DNA of 64,000 nt from Aminipila sp032051575 (GTDB lineage: Bacteria > Bacillota > Clostridia > Peptostreptococcales > Anaerovoracaceae): positions 1-64,000 of the forward strand of contig NZ_DAMBYD010000014.1 in NCBI RefSeq assembly GCF_032051575.1, read 5' to 3'. Position numbers and translations under genes: made by a program. Below, piece by piece: positions 50,334 to 57,808 of the stretch. The notes beneath the pieces were generated by a model. It was not told the origin of the DNA and ran no database searches. It saw only the letters and a list, made by a program, of their open reading frames with translations. How positions within the stretch are numbered: position 1 is the first letter of the stretch; each line of letters begins with the position of its first letter.

Positions 50334-50456
50334 ATGAAAGAAAATGTTAATCGAAGCAAATGTACAGTTTGTGGGAAAAGTTACAATAATATTGCTTTTA
50401 TGGGGGGATACATTTGTGAGGAGTGTATAGGTTATATCAGTTCCAGTAAAATGTAA
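50334..50456 (+). CDS. small four-cysteine zinc protein, Gin/CsfB-like
   Basis: A 40-residue ORF. Two CxxC knuckles, C10-x-x-C13 (KCTVCGKSYNN) and C28-x-x-C31 (GGYICEECIGYI), are 14 residues apart. This layout, with a Gly/hydrophobic stretch before the second knuckle, matches Gin/CsfB, the sporulation anti-sigma-G factor of Bacillus and clostridia, although it is shorter than the 50-60 residue relatives I know. A GAGG sits close to the ATG, a promoter-like sequence lies upstream and a strong terminator downstream, so it is a real transcription unit. Other zinc-ribbon roles are possible. It is unusual that no sporulation gene adjoins it. Confidence 0.6.
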   Translation: MKENVNRSKCTVCGKSYNNIAFMGGYICEECIGYISSSKM

Positions 50457-50575
50457 ACATATATAGACTTTATTTAAACTAATGATACATACAATAATTT
50501 GTTATTTAACGTTATATTAATTATGCCACTATTTTTAATCCCAACATTCGAAAATTATTTATGCTTTATTTACAT

Positions 50576-50607
50576 AAAAATACCGAGCTATTTAGCTCGG
50601 TATTTTT
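50576..50607. terminator. bidirectional terminator between the Gin-like and flavin reductase genes
   Basis: AAAAATACCGAGCTA and its complement form a perfect 15-bp stem (50576-50590 and 50593-50607), with T-runs on both strands. It overlaps the last codons and stop of the minus-strand flavin reductase gene. Confidence 0.85.
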
Positions 50608-51241
50608 TATTATTTTTTTTATCACTGGCCTTTTTTCTATCGTCCATTTTTTCTCTATTAATTCTTCTTTTGGTTTTTTGTTTCATTATGGAGTATCCAA
50701 ACTTACCTATTGGTTTCCGTTTTAATCCAAAATATTCTCCATGATTATAGCAAATTAAATTAGCTTCTTCTAAAAGGATTTTGCCTTTTTCATTTATAAT
50801 GGATTTATCTGCATGAACCTTAACAATTTCAGCTATAAACATATCATGACTAGGCAGTGATATTACCTGAGTTACCTTACACTCTAAATTTACAGGTGCC
50901 TCACCAATCATAGGGCAATTAACAACTTCAGCAACAACCGGAGTTAATTTTTGTTCTTTAAATTTGTTTACATCTTTACCCGATTTAACACCACAGTAAT
51001 CCGTTGTAAATGCCAGTTGCTCATTGCATAAGTTTATTACAAACTCCCCATTGTCTTTTATAATTTTGTGTGAATGCCTTGATTTTCTCACAGACACATA
51101 GGTCATTGGCGGCTCAGAATTTATAATACCGGTCCATGCTATGGTAATTATATTGTATTCAGAGGGTTCTCCTCCACAAGAAACCATAACCACAGGTACT
51201 GGGTTCAACATTGTACCTGGTTTAAATGACACTTTCTCCAT
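50588..51241 (-). CDS. flavin reductase-like FMN-binding split-barrel protein
   Basis: A 217-residue protein of the flavin reductase-like family, which binds FMN and in some members reduces it with NAD(P)H. Visible features are PGTMLNPVPVVMVSCGG, NIITIAWTGIINSEPPMTYVSVRKSRHSHKII, EFVINLCNEQLAFTTDYCG and EAPVNLECKVTQVISLPSHDMFIAEIV. The C-terminal tail (about 185-217) is very basic and probably disordered, an addition to the usual fold. It begins one base after rluD ends. Its stop codon lies within a bidirectional terminator stem. The electron partner is unknown. Confidence 0.88.
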   Translation of the reverse strand: MEKVSFKPGTMLNPVPVVMVSCGGEPSEYNIITIAWTGIINSEPPMTYVSVRKSRHSHKIIKDNGEFVINLCNEQLAFTTDYCGVKSGKDVNKFKEQKLTPVVAEVVNCPMIGEAPVNLECKVTQVISLPSHDMFIAEIVKVHADKSIINEKGKILLEEANLICYNHGEYFGLKRKPIGKFGYSIMKQKTKRRINREKMDDRKKASDKKNNKKYRAK

Positions 51242-51242
51242 T

Positions 51243-52172
51243 TTATTCCTTCCTTAACTTTTTTAAGACTGTTTCAAATTCTTCTGGCAAGGGACTTTCA
51301 AATTCCATATACTCACCTGTAGATGGATGTTTAAATCCTAAGATTTTTGCATGAAGCATCTGAGTATCTACACCAAGAACTTTTTTCTTAGGTCCATAAA
51401 CCATATCTCCCAAAAGTGGATGTTTGATATACGCCATATGAACTCTTATCTGATGAGTCCTTCCTGTTTCTAGCCTTGCCTCAATTAAAGTAAAACTCCC
51501 AAAGCGTTCCAGCACCTTATAATGGGTCACTGCACGCTTAGAGTTCATGTTAGTAACAGCCTGTTTCATTCTGTCTTTAGGATCTCTGCCTATAGGTTTA
51601 TTTACTGTCCCTTCATCCTCTGTAAAGTTATTATAAACTATTGCCCTATAAGCTCTTGTAATACTATGTTCTGCTAGTTGTTCTGCCAAACAATTATGTG
51701 CCTTGTCATTTTTTGCAATCATTAGAAGCCCGCTGGTATCCTTATCTATCCTATGCACAATTCCTGGTCTGATAACTCCATTTATTGAAGAAAGACTATC
51801 TCCGCAATGGTACATTATTGCATTTACCAAAGTCCCCGATTCATTTCCATTAGCAGGATGTACCACCATTCCTTTTTGCTTATTAACCACTAGTAAATCT
51901 TCATCTTCATAAACAATTTCCAGAGGTACATTTTCAGGTTCTACAGTAAGTAATTTAGGCTCTGGAATTAAAACTTGAAGAACATCTCCAGATTTTACCT
52001 TATATTTTTTAGAATCACTTACCTGTCCATTTACCTCTATAGCACCTGCTTCCAACAGCTTTTGGAAAAAGTTTCTGGATTTCTCCTCATATGCTAAAGA
52101 AAGGGCCATATCAATTCTGGTCCCTTCTAACTTTTTATCTATTATTATTTCTAAAGTATTCTCATTACACAT
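51243..52172 (-). CDS. rluD: RluA/RluD-family pseudouridine synthase
   Basis: Modifies uridines in 23S rRNA (RluD type) or related RNA. The 309-residue protein has an N-terminal S4 domain (ARIDMALSLAYEEKSRNFF, then LLEAGAIEVNGQ), followed by the catalytic domain: DLLVVNKQKGMVVHPANG, then GIVHRIDKDTSGLLMIAKND with the catalytic Asp in HRIDKDTSG, and GRTHQIRVHMAYIKHPLLGD. The start at 52172 has AAAGGG 9-10 nt upstream inside the end of lspA, 2 bp after the lspA stop. The longer frame runs through lspA and is rejected. lspA-rluD is a common pair. Confidence 0.95.
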   Translation of the reverse strand: MCNENTLEIIIDKKLEGTRIDMALSLAYEEKSRNFFQKLLEAGAIEVNGQVSDSKKYKVKSGDVLQVLIPEPKLLTVEPENVPLEIVYEDEDLLVVNKQKGMVVHPANGNESGTLVNAIMYHCGDSLSSINGVIRPGIVHRIDKDTSGLLMIAKNDKAHNCLAEQLAEHSITRAYRAIVYNNFTEDEGTVNKPIGRDPKDRMKQAVTNMNSKRAVTHYKVLERFGSFTLIEARLETGRTHQIRVHMAYIKHPLLGDMVYGPKKKVLGVDTQMLHAKILGFKHPSTGEYMEFESPLPEEFETVLKKLRKE

Positions 52173-52174
52173 AT

Positions 52175-52633
52175 CTAAATACCCTTTTGTGCATTTAATT
52201 TTGATTCTATAAAAAAAACATATACAACTAAAAGTCCACATCCACAGCAGACATAAACATCTGCTAAATTAAAAATAGGCCATACTCTCAAATCTAAAAA
52301 GTCCACTACATATTTTAAGCTTAGCCGATCTACAATATTGCCTAAACCACCTGCTACAATCAGGGATAAAGACAACATCAAAGCCCAATGCCCATCTTTT
52401 CTAAGTCTAAACAAATACACTAATATACCTATGGTGATAATAACTGTTATTAATGCAAGAATTCCAGTATGCCCGCTAAACATGCTAAAAGCCGCACCAG
52501 TGTTTTGTATATAAGTTATATGGAATATTCCACCAATAATGGGGATACTCTGGTATAAATCCATATTGGACCTAATTATATACTTAACAACTTGATCAAG
52601 CATTACCGCTACAATAATTATAATATAGTACAT
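52175..52633 (-). CDS. lspA: lipoprotein signal peptidase II
   Basis: Membrane aspartyl protease that removes signal peptides from prolipoproteins. The 152 residues contain four hydrophobic helices and the conserved blocks DQVVKYIIR, HITYIQNTGAAFSMF, the first catalytic Asp in GGLGNIVDRLSLKYVVDFLDLRVW and the second in FNLADVYV. Complete. Positioned 20 bp after divIVA and immediately before rluD. Confidence 0.96.
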   Translation of the reverse strand: MYYIIIIVAVMLDQVVKYIIRSNMDLYQSIPIIGGIFHITYIQNTGAAFSMFSGHTGILALITVIITIGILVYLFRLRKDGHWALMLSLSLIVAGGLGNIVDRLSLKYVVDFLDLRVWPIFNLADVYVCCGCGLLVVYVFFIESKLNAQKGI

Positions 52634-52653
52634 ATAAAATATATATGGGGCAA

Positions 52654-53274
52654 TTACTGTGCCCCATCTCCTACTCTTAAGTTTATCATTGTCTTTTTCA
52701 AATCATCTACTCCAGATTCAATATCTGAAATAATCTTAGTTTTACAATTTACCACATCAGTTTTAACTTCCTGATTATTTGTCTTTTGTGAATTGCTTTT
52801 AATACCTAAATCACCAAATTCATTAAAAATCTCATTGCTTAAAGTATCAAACCTTTCTAGCTCCGATTCCAAAAGATTCTTATATTTTGACTTAAAAGTA
52901 ACAAATCTATTCCTCAAATTAGAACTTTCTTCTGTTAGTCTTTCTACTGATTCTTTAGCCTCTCTTGTAATTAACTGTGCATCAAGTTCAGCATTTTTTA
53001 ATAATATTTCTGCTCTTTTCTCTGAACTTAGTGCAATATCTCTCATAAGAGCTTTCGCAGCCTCTAAAGTCTCAACTACAGCGGTCTCTGAACCCTTGTA
53101 TTTCTCCAGATCACCATTTAAGTGCTTTACTTCTTCCTTTAATGCCGCATTTTCACCTATTAATTTTTCAAGATCAATTGTCAAAAGGTCGAGGAAACTG
53201 TCTACATCTTCTTCTTTGTACCCTCTAACACCTTTAGAAAATTCTTTATTCTGTATATCTAATGGAGTAATCAT
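52654..53274 (-). CDS. divIVA: DivIVA-domain cell division protein
   Basis: A 206-residue coiled-coil protein that binds negatively curved membrane at poles and septa. The N-terminal membrane-binding lobe is typical: MITPLDIQNKEFSKGVRGYKEEDVDSFLDLL. It is followed by a long coiled coil (about 30-170) rich in Glu/Lys/Leu, and a short C-terminal part. It follows yggT and sepF, as in most gram-positive ylm clusters, and is likely part of septum placement. Confidence 0.93.
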   Translation of the reverse strand: MITPLDIQNKEFSKGVRGYKEEDVDSFLDLLTIDLEKLIGENAALKEEVKHLNGDLEKYKGSETAVVETLEAAKALMRDIALSSEKRAEILLKNAELDAQLITREAKESVERLTEESSNLRNRFVTFKSKYKNLLESELERFDTLSNEIFNEFGDLGIKSNSQKTNNQEVKTDVVNCKTKIISDIESGVDDLKKTMINLRVGDGAQ

Positions 53275-53311
53275 ATTTTAAGTCCTTCCCAAATTACACA
53301 TTAAAACTATC

Positions 53312-53593
53312 TTACATAATAATTAAAAGCAATGTTATTATAAGTTTTCTAACAATAGATACAAGAAAAAATGCCAAAAATACTGATAAATCAAGCATTC
53401 CTGTATTTAATCTCATGGAAAGTCTTCTGCACGGTGCAACAATCGGCTCTGTAATATTACATATTACTTGATATATTTTATATACATTATTATATGGTCC
53501 ATTAACAAACCAGCTTAAAACAGCTCTTGCCAAAAGCAAGAATATTAGGATTTCACTAAACCAATTTACTGCATTTATCAATAAAAATTTCAT
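53312..53593 (-). CDS. yggT: YggT family membrane protein
   Basis: A 93-residue membrane protein with two hydrophobic stretches: INAVNWFSEILIFLLLARAVLSW and LDLSVFLAFFLVSIVRKLIITLLLII. Between them is the family motif NITEPIVAPCRRLSMR. The role is not fully known; YggT/YlmG proteins help nucleoid or septum organisation. The start at 53593 is preceded by GGAGGT; the longer frame overlaps sepF. Spacing to sepF is 5 bp. Confidence 0.92.
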   Translation of the reverse strand: MKFLLINAVNWFSEILIFLLLARAVLSWFVNGPYNNVYKIYQVICNITEPIVAPCRRLSMRLNTGMLDLSVFLAFFLVSIVRKLIITLLLIIM

Positions 53594-53598
53594 TTTAA

Positions 53599-54093
53599 CT
53601 ACCTCCAAGGGCTTTTTGCATTTCCACTAAAATCAATGCCCTTATGTTCAACATTCGCAGAAATGTCAACATTTTCAGGTGCAAATACAAAAATATTATT
53701 AGCAATCTTCTGGACATTACCATTTAACGCATATGTAGCACCACTTAAAAAGTCAAAAATCTTTCTTGCAGTATCTGACTCTATTTTCTCAAGATTTATA
53801 ATGATTGGCTTTTTTGCTTTTAAATTGTCTACTAATTTAGGGGATTCATCAAATCCCTTAGGTTCTATAACTACCATTTTAAATGGAACGGTATTTCCTG
53901 TCATTGGTTTACTTTGCATTGGTACCACCTTTGGCTCCCTTATCTCTGGTCTTGGAGTTGTAAATGAATTTCTTGTCTCTACAGACTTTCTTTCGATCTC
54001 TGCACTAGCAGCCTGAATTTCTTCCTCTTGAATGTCATCATCATCTACATCCTCTATACCTACTAAATCTTTAAACATTCCAAAAAGTCCCAT
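53599..54093 (-). CDS. sepF: cell division protein SepF
   Basis: A 164-residue SepF, which binds FtsZ filaments and the membrane. The N-terminal amphipathic helix (MGLFGMFKDLVGI) serves as membrane anchor, followed by an acidic, then proline-rich linker, and the SepF core (about 72-155) with VIEPKGFDESPKLVDNL, IINLEKIESDTARKIFDFLSGATYAL and IANNIFVFAPENVDI. It lies between yggS and yggT, the classical order. Confidence 0.95.
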   Translation of the reverse strand: MGLFGMFKDLVGIEDVDDDDIQEEEIQAASAEIERKSVETRNSFTTPRPEIREPKVVPMQSKPMTGNTVPFKMVVIEPKGFDESPKLVDNLKAKKPIIINLEKIESDTARKIFDFLSGATYALNGNVQKIANNIFVFAPENVDISANVEHKGIDFSGNAKSPWR

Positions 54094-54102
54094 ATTAACC
54101 TC

Positions 54103-54804
54103 CTATACGGTTTTATTGTAGTCTCTTGCCCCAAATATCGCAGTTCCTACTCTGATAAGGTTTGAACCTTCTGCAATAGCAACTTCAAAATCATGTGACA
54201 TTCCCATTGATAAATACTTAAAGTCTAAACGTTCATGTTGTATTTTAGAGAACTTATCATACTGCTCTTTTACCTGTGCAAAGAAAATCCTAACATCTTC
54301 AGGATTATCTTCAAATGGTGCAATGCTCATCAAGCCTCTTAACCTTATATTTGGACAATTTTCCAAAATATAATTGATGATATACTCGGTTTCATCAGTT
54401 GTTATACCAAACTTGCTCTCTTCCTGTGCAGCATTTACCTGTATAAGTATGTCCATAGTTAAGTTGTGCTGTTCAGCTTTCTTATTTATTTCATCCGCAA
54501 GTTTAATTGAATCTACAGAATGTATCATTGATACCTTATCAATAATATATTTGACCTTATTTGTTTGAAGATGTCCTATCAAATGCCATCTTACAGGTTT
54601 AACGTAATCAAATTTGTCCATTATTTCTTGAACTTTATTTTCTCCAATATCCGTGATTCCTACATCTATAGCTTCATTCAGTTCCTCAGGAGTTCTTGTT
54701 TTTGTTACCGCAACAAGAAGTACATCTTCTCCTTTTCCTCCAGCTTTTATTGCTGCTGCATTTTTTATTTCATTTATTTCTCTGATATTTTCCTTAATTG
54801 ACAT
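54103..54804 (-). CDS. yggS: YggS family pyridoxal-phosphate homeostasis protein
   Basis: A 233-residue COG0325 protein resembling the alanine racemase N-terminal barrel. PLP would be bound by the Lys in LLVAVTKTRTPEELNEAI near residue 35; further motifs are GENKVQEIMDKFD, WHLIGHLQTNKVKYI, IHSVDSIKLADEIN, QVNAAQEESKFGI, RGLMSIAPFEDNPED and LSMGMSHDFEVAI. It buffers PLP and has no known catalytic role. The start at 54804 follows AGAGGTG; the longer frame overlaps that site. Confidence 0.94.
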   Translation of the reverse strand: MSIKENIREINEIKNAAAIKAGGKGEDVLLVAVTKTRTPEELNEAIDVGITDIGENKVQEIMDKFDYVKPVRWHLIGHLQTNKVKYIIDKVSMIHSVDSIKLADEINKKAEQHNLTMDILIQVNAAQEESKFGITTDETEYIINYILENCPNIRLRGLMSIAPFEDNPEDVRIFFAQVKEQYDKFSKIQHERLDFKYLSMGMSHDFEVAIAEGSNLIRVGTAIFGARDYNKTV

Positions 54805-54843
54805 AAAGAATTCACCTCTTTTTCTTTTCACTTATGAAATTCA

Positions 54844-55863
54844 TTATTCACTAGCTCCTGCAGGATTCTTAGAATCCACAGAGCTTTTAAAATCCTTCTT
54901 CGGATTTTTTAATATTTCATCATAAATTTCTACAGTTTTGACTTCTTTGCCATCCTTATCATAAAAACTTGAAACATAGACAAGAGAATAGTCCCCATCA
55001 CTTGTTATGATTTTCACAGGTTTAAAAACAAAATCTCCATTTTTAGATTTTATGTATACACCTACAACGCCGTCTTTTGTTGTCATGCTAGAATTTCTAA
55101 CTTTAATTCCTGAATAATCCTGAGTTATTATATTTGCATTGGCGCTTCTTATTTTAGCAAAATCTTCATAGTACATGGTGGTTTTCATTATAACAAGCCA
55201 ATGGTCTCCCTGATCTACTAATTTTTCAATGTTAGCTTTTATCTGTCCCAAAGGTAAGTCTACTTTTACTGAGTTTCCCACCTCATATTTTGATATATTG
55301 CCAGGATCAACCCAAGCAAGCATATACCAGTAATTGCCTTCACAGATTTTAAACAAGGGCTCCCCTGCCAAGGTGTTTTTTCTAGTTAAGTTTACAGGCT
55401 TGATTTTCGTATCTTCAATGTCTTTGTACTTTATACTATCCATTTTTTCAGGAGTAAAATAGCCTTCATATCCATCAACGTAATAACTTAATATTCCGTT
55501 TTGTGCACTATTCATTTGCGTAAGCGTTACATCTGAACTACCCAGCCGGGTAACTATATCCGCATATTTAGAGGTATCGCTCCCAGCGGATTGAGGTGCT
55601 ATATCTAAAATCTTTGTATTTTTTCTTACTTTAACACCATCTTCAATATAGTAATTGATAGCACCAGCATTAGACGCCAAATGCACAGTCTCTTTTCGAA
55701 CGAAGTAACAAGTCACCTCATCCGTTATCTGCATATTCTCATATTGAAGTATCTCTGTTTTCGTAAGTGCCCCTGTAACTTCAGGTACTAGCTCTGTTAT
55801 TATACCCAACACAATCAGCACTATAATATAAAGCAGTAAGCCTCTTTTTTTTCCTTTTGTCAA
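54844..55863 (-). CDS. HlyD-like membrane-anchored protein of the sepF cluster
   Basis: About 339 residues, with a short basic N-terminus, one membrane helix (GLLLYIIVLIVLGIITELV) and a large extracellular part. The region just after the helix (TDEVTCYFVRKETVHLASNAGAINYYIEDGVKVRKNTKIL) is like the biotinyl-lipoyl hybrid motif of HlyD-type adaptors. Similar proteins are frequent next to yggS-sepF in clostridia, with no assigned function. I place the start at the TTG at 55863, which has AAAGGTG at 6 nt; an ATG 15 codons upstream would overlap trmD by 26 bp and has no ribosome-binding site. Not part of an obvious efflux operon. Confidence 0.7.
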   Translation of the reverse strand: MTKGKKRGLLLYIIVLIVLGIITELVPEVTGALTKTEILQYENMQITDEVTCYFVRKETVHLASNAGAINYYIEDGVKVRKNTKILDIAPQSAGSDTSKYADIVTRLGSSDVTLTQMNSAQNGILSYYVDGYEGYFTPEKMDSIKYKDIEDTKIKPVNLTRKNTLAGEPLFKICEGNYWYMLAWVDPGNISKYEVGNSVKVDLPLGQIKANIEKLVDQGDHWLVIMKTTMYYEDFAKIRSANANIITQDYSGIKVRNSSMTTKDGVVGVYIKSKNGDFVFKPVKIITSDGDYSLVYVSSFYDKDGKEVKTVEIYDEILKNPKKDFKSSVDSKNPAGASE

Positions 55864-55882
55864 AATACTCACCTTTATTATT

Positions 55883-56632
55883 TTACACCTTTTTGACTGT
55901 ACTTTCAACTTTCTTTAATATTTTGAGTTCCTCTTTAGATAATTCTCCATGTTGGAGTAAATACCTATGAAATAAGTCAGGTCTTCGTTCTCTTGTAAGC
56001 TCGAGAGACTTTTCAAACTTCCACAAGGCAATCAGCTTATGGTTTCCATTAAAAAGTACTTCTGGTACCATCATTCCCCTATATTCCCTGGGTTTTGTAT
56101 ATTGAGGATATTCCAGCAGCCCAGAATAAATGGATTCTTCCTGCGCAGATTCTTCTCCGGCCAGGACTTCTGGAATCAGTCTGGCAACCGAATCAATCAG
56201 AACCATTGCTGGAAGTTCGCCTCCTGTTAGAACGTAGTCTCCTATAGAAACTTCTTCCATATTCCAATGTTCCAATATTCTTTCATCAATGCCTTCATAG
56301 TGCCCGCATAGTATGACGATTTCTTCCTCTTTAGAAAGTTCTTTTATCTTATCATGGTTAATTACGTTCCCTCTCGGGGACATATATAAAGCTTTTTTTC
56401 CTTGAGCCTTAATCGATTCCATTGCACGAAAAACTGGGTCCGCCAGCATTACCATGCCAGCCCCTCCTCCAAAAGGATAATCATCTGCCTTTTTATGCTT
56501 ATCCTGACTGAAATCCCTAATATTTATAAGATTTACATCCAGTATTCCCTTTTTCTTCGCTCTTCCCAAAATACTACCACCTATGACGGGGTCAAACATT
56601 TCCGGAAAAAGTGTAAGTATATTTATCTTCAT
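55883..56632 (-). CDS. trmD: tRNA (guanine37-N1)-methyltransferase
   Basis: Makes m1G37 in tRNAs with G at position 36, preventing frameshifts. A SPOUT-class protein of 249 residues: MKINILTLFPEMFDPVIGGSI, DYPFGGGAGMVM, the knot region LCGHYEGIDERI and VSIGDYVLTGGELPAMVLIDSVARL, with YPQYTKPREYRGMMVPEVLFNGNH. Complete. It follows rimM by 11 bp. The next gene is not rplS, which usually comes after trmD. Confidence 0.97.
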   Translation of the reverse strand: MKINILTLFPEMFDPVIGGSILGRAKKKGILDVNLINIRDFSQDKHKKADDYPFGGGAGMVMLADPVFRAMESIKAQGKKALYMSPRGNVINHDKIKELSKEEEIVILCGHYEGIDERILEHWNMEEVSIGDYVLTGGELPAMVLIDSVARLIPEVLAGEESAQEESIYSGLLEYPQYTKPREYRGMMVPEVLFNGNHKLIALWKFEKSLELTRERRPDLFHRYLLQHGELSKEELKILKKVESTVKKV

Positions 56633-56643
56633 TACATTTTTAC

Positions 56644-57141
56644 CTACAAATCTAACATGCCTTCAATAAGTTTAACTCTTATAAACTTTTCCTCAACATT
56701 TATATCTAAAATAAACTCCTCCACTGCTGGAATCAGAGTTGTATTTTTACTTTCAAGCTCAATCTCATACAAATCCTGTGCGCTATTTTGTATCACGTCT
56801 TTAAGTTTTCCAATTTTATTATCTTCCTGATCTCTAATTTCAAGACCAATTAAATCTTTAACATAGTAAGTATCTTCAGGAAGTACTCTAAGCTGATCTT
56901 CCCCAATAAAAACGCTCTTACCTTTTAAAGCTTCCGCGGCATTTCTGTCATTTGCGCCCTCAAGCTTTAAAATTACCATTTCATTCATATATCGGACTTT
57001 TTCAATATTTGTTTTCTTTTCTTCTACATAAATATAATCTAATTCTTCATATCTTTCTTTGTAATCCGAATAATTATAAACTTTAACCTCTCCCCTGAGG
57101 GCAACCGCATTTACAATTTGTCCAATTTTAATTTTTTCCAT
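56644..57141 (-). CDS. rimM: 16S rRNA processing protein RimM
   Basis: Binds S19 and assists 30S head maturation. The 165-residue protein has an N-terminal RimM barrel (IKIGQIVNAVALRGEVKVYNYSDY) and a C-terminal PRC-barrel domain (TYYVKDLIGLEIRDQEDNKIGKLKDV, LIPAVEEFILDINVEEKFI, then KLIEGMLDL at the end). Position between khpA and trmD is standard. Confidence 0.95.
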   Translation of the reverse strand: MEKIKIGQIVNAVALRGEVKVYNYSDYKERYEELDYIYVEEKKTNIEKVRYMNEMVILKLEGANDRNAAEALKGKSVFIGEDQLRVLPEDTYYVKDLIGLEIRDQEDNKIGKLKDVIQNSAQDLYEIELESKNTTLIPAVEEFILDINVEEKFIRVKLIEGMLDL

Positions 57142-57196
57142 ATTTGAAATATCCTCAAATCAATCAATTTTATACTTAGTATCGTAAAAATTCAAA

Positions 57197-57233
57197 TAAG
57201 AGGGGACTTCAACCCTTGAAATACCCTCTTATA
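57197..57233 (-). terminator. hairpin between khpA and rimM
   Basis: TAAGAGGG and CCCCTCTTA pair, with an inner TTCAA/TTGAA helix, in the 111-bp gap after khpA. The tail has only three Ts, so it is an attenuator or processing site rather than a full stop. Confidence 0.45.
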
Positions 57234-57252
57234 TCTTATATGCAGAATGTTC

Positions 57253-57483
57253 CTACTGTACTATTTCTACAACTACCTTCTTATTTGCTTTTGTTGCGGC
57301 AGCCTTGACAACAGTACGAAGAGCCTTCGCGATTCTCCCCTGCTTGCCAATTACCTTTCCCATATCATTGGGTGCAACTCTTAGTTCTATTACAATAGCC
57401 TGCCTGCCTTCAACCTCTTTAACCTCAACGGCAGCTGGGTCGTCAACAAGTGACTTCGCAATTGCTTCAACGAGTTTTACCAT
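57253..57483 (-). CDS. khpA: KH-domain RNA-binding protein KhpA
   Basis: A 76-residue single KH domain. The GxxG loop is seen in MGKVIGKQGRIAKALRTVVKAAA near residues 36-58. KhpA partners with KhpB (EloR/Jag) to bind many RNAs, and affects cell elongation in other Firmicutes. Its place between rpsP and rimM is normal. No khpB is in the window. Confidence 0.95.
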   Translation of the reverse strand: MVKLVEAIAKSLVDDPAAVEVKEVEGRQAIVIELRVAPNDMGKVIGKQGRIAKALRTVVKAAATKANKKVVVEIVQ

Positions 57484-57500
57484 TAAAGTTCACCGCTTTC

Positions 57501-57743
57501 TTATTCAATGATTCCTGATTTTTTGAAAAGAGCTCTTACAGTCTCTGTAGGCTGTGCTCCGTTACCTAGCCACTTCTTTACTTTCTCTCCATCAATGTTG
57601 ATAGTAGCAGGATCTGTTAGCGGATTGTATGTTCCAACTTCTTCAATAAACTTACCATCTCTTGGCGCTCTTGAATCTGCAACTATTACTCTGTAGAAAG
57701 GCTTTTTATTAGCTCCCATTCTCTTTAATCTAATCTTTACCAT
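57501..57743 (-). CDS. rpsP: 30S ribosomal protein S16
   Basis: An 80-residue bS16 protein: MVKIRLKRMGANKKPFYRVIVADSRAPRDGKFIEEVG, YNPLTDPATINIDGEKVKKWLGNGAQPTETVR. Complete and typical. It follows ffh and precedes khpA by 17 bp. Confidence 0.98.
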   Translation of the reverse strand: MVKIRLKRMGANKKPFYRVIVADSRAPRDGKFIEEVGTYNPLTDPATINIDGEKVKKWLGNGAQPTETVRALFKKSGIIE

Positions 57744-57808
57744 TTTATTATTCCTCCTAAATTATCAGTTAAAAAATATATATCTAAACCCAGTTCGATT
57801 TGCTGAAT

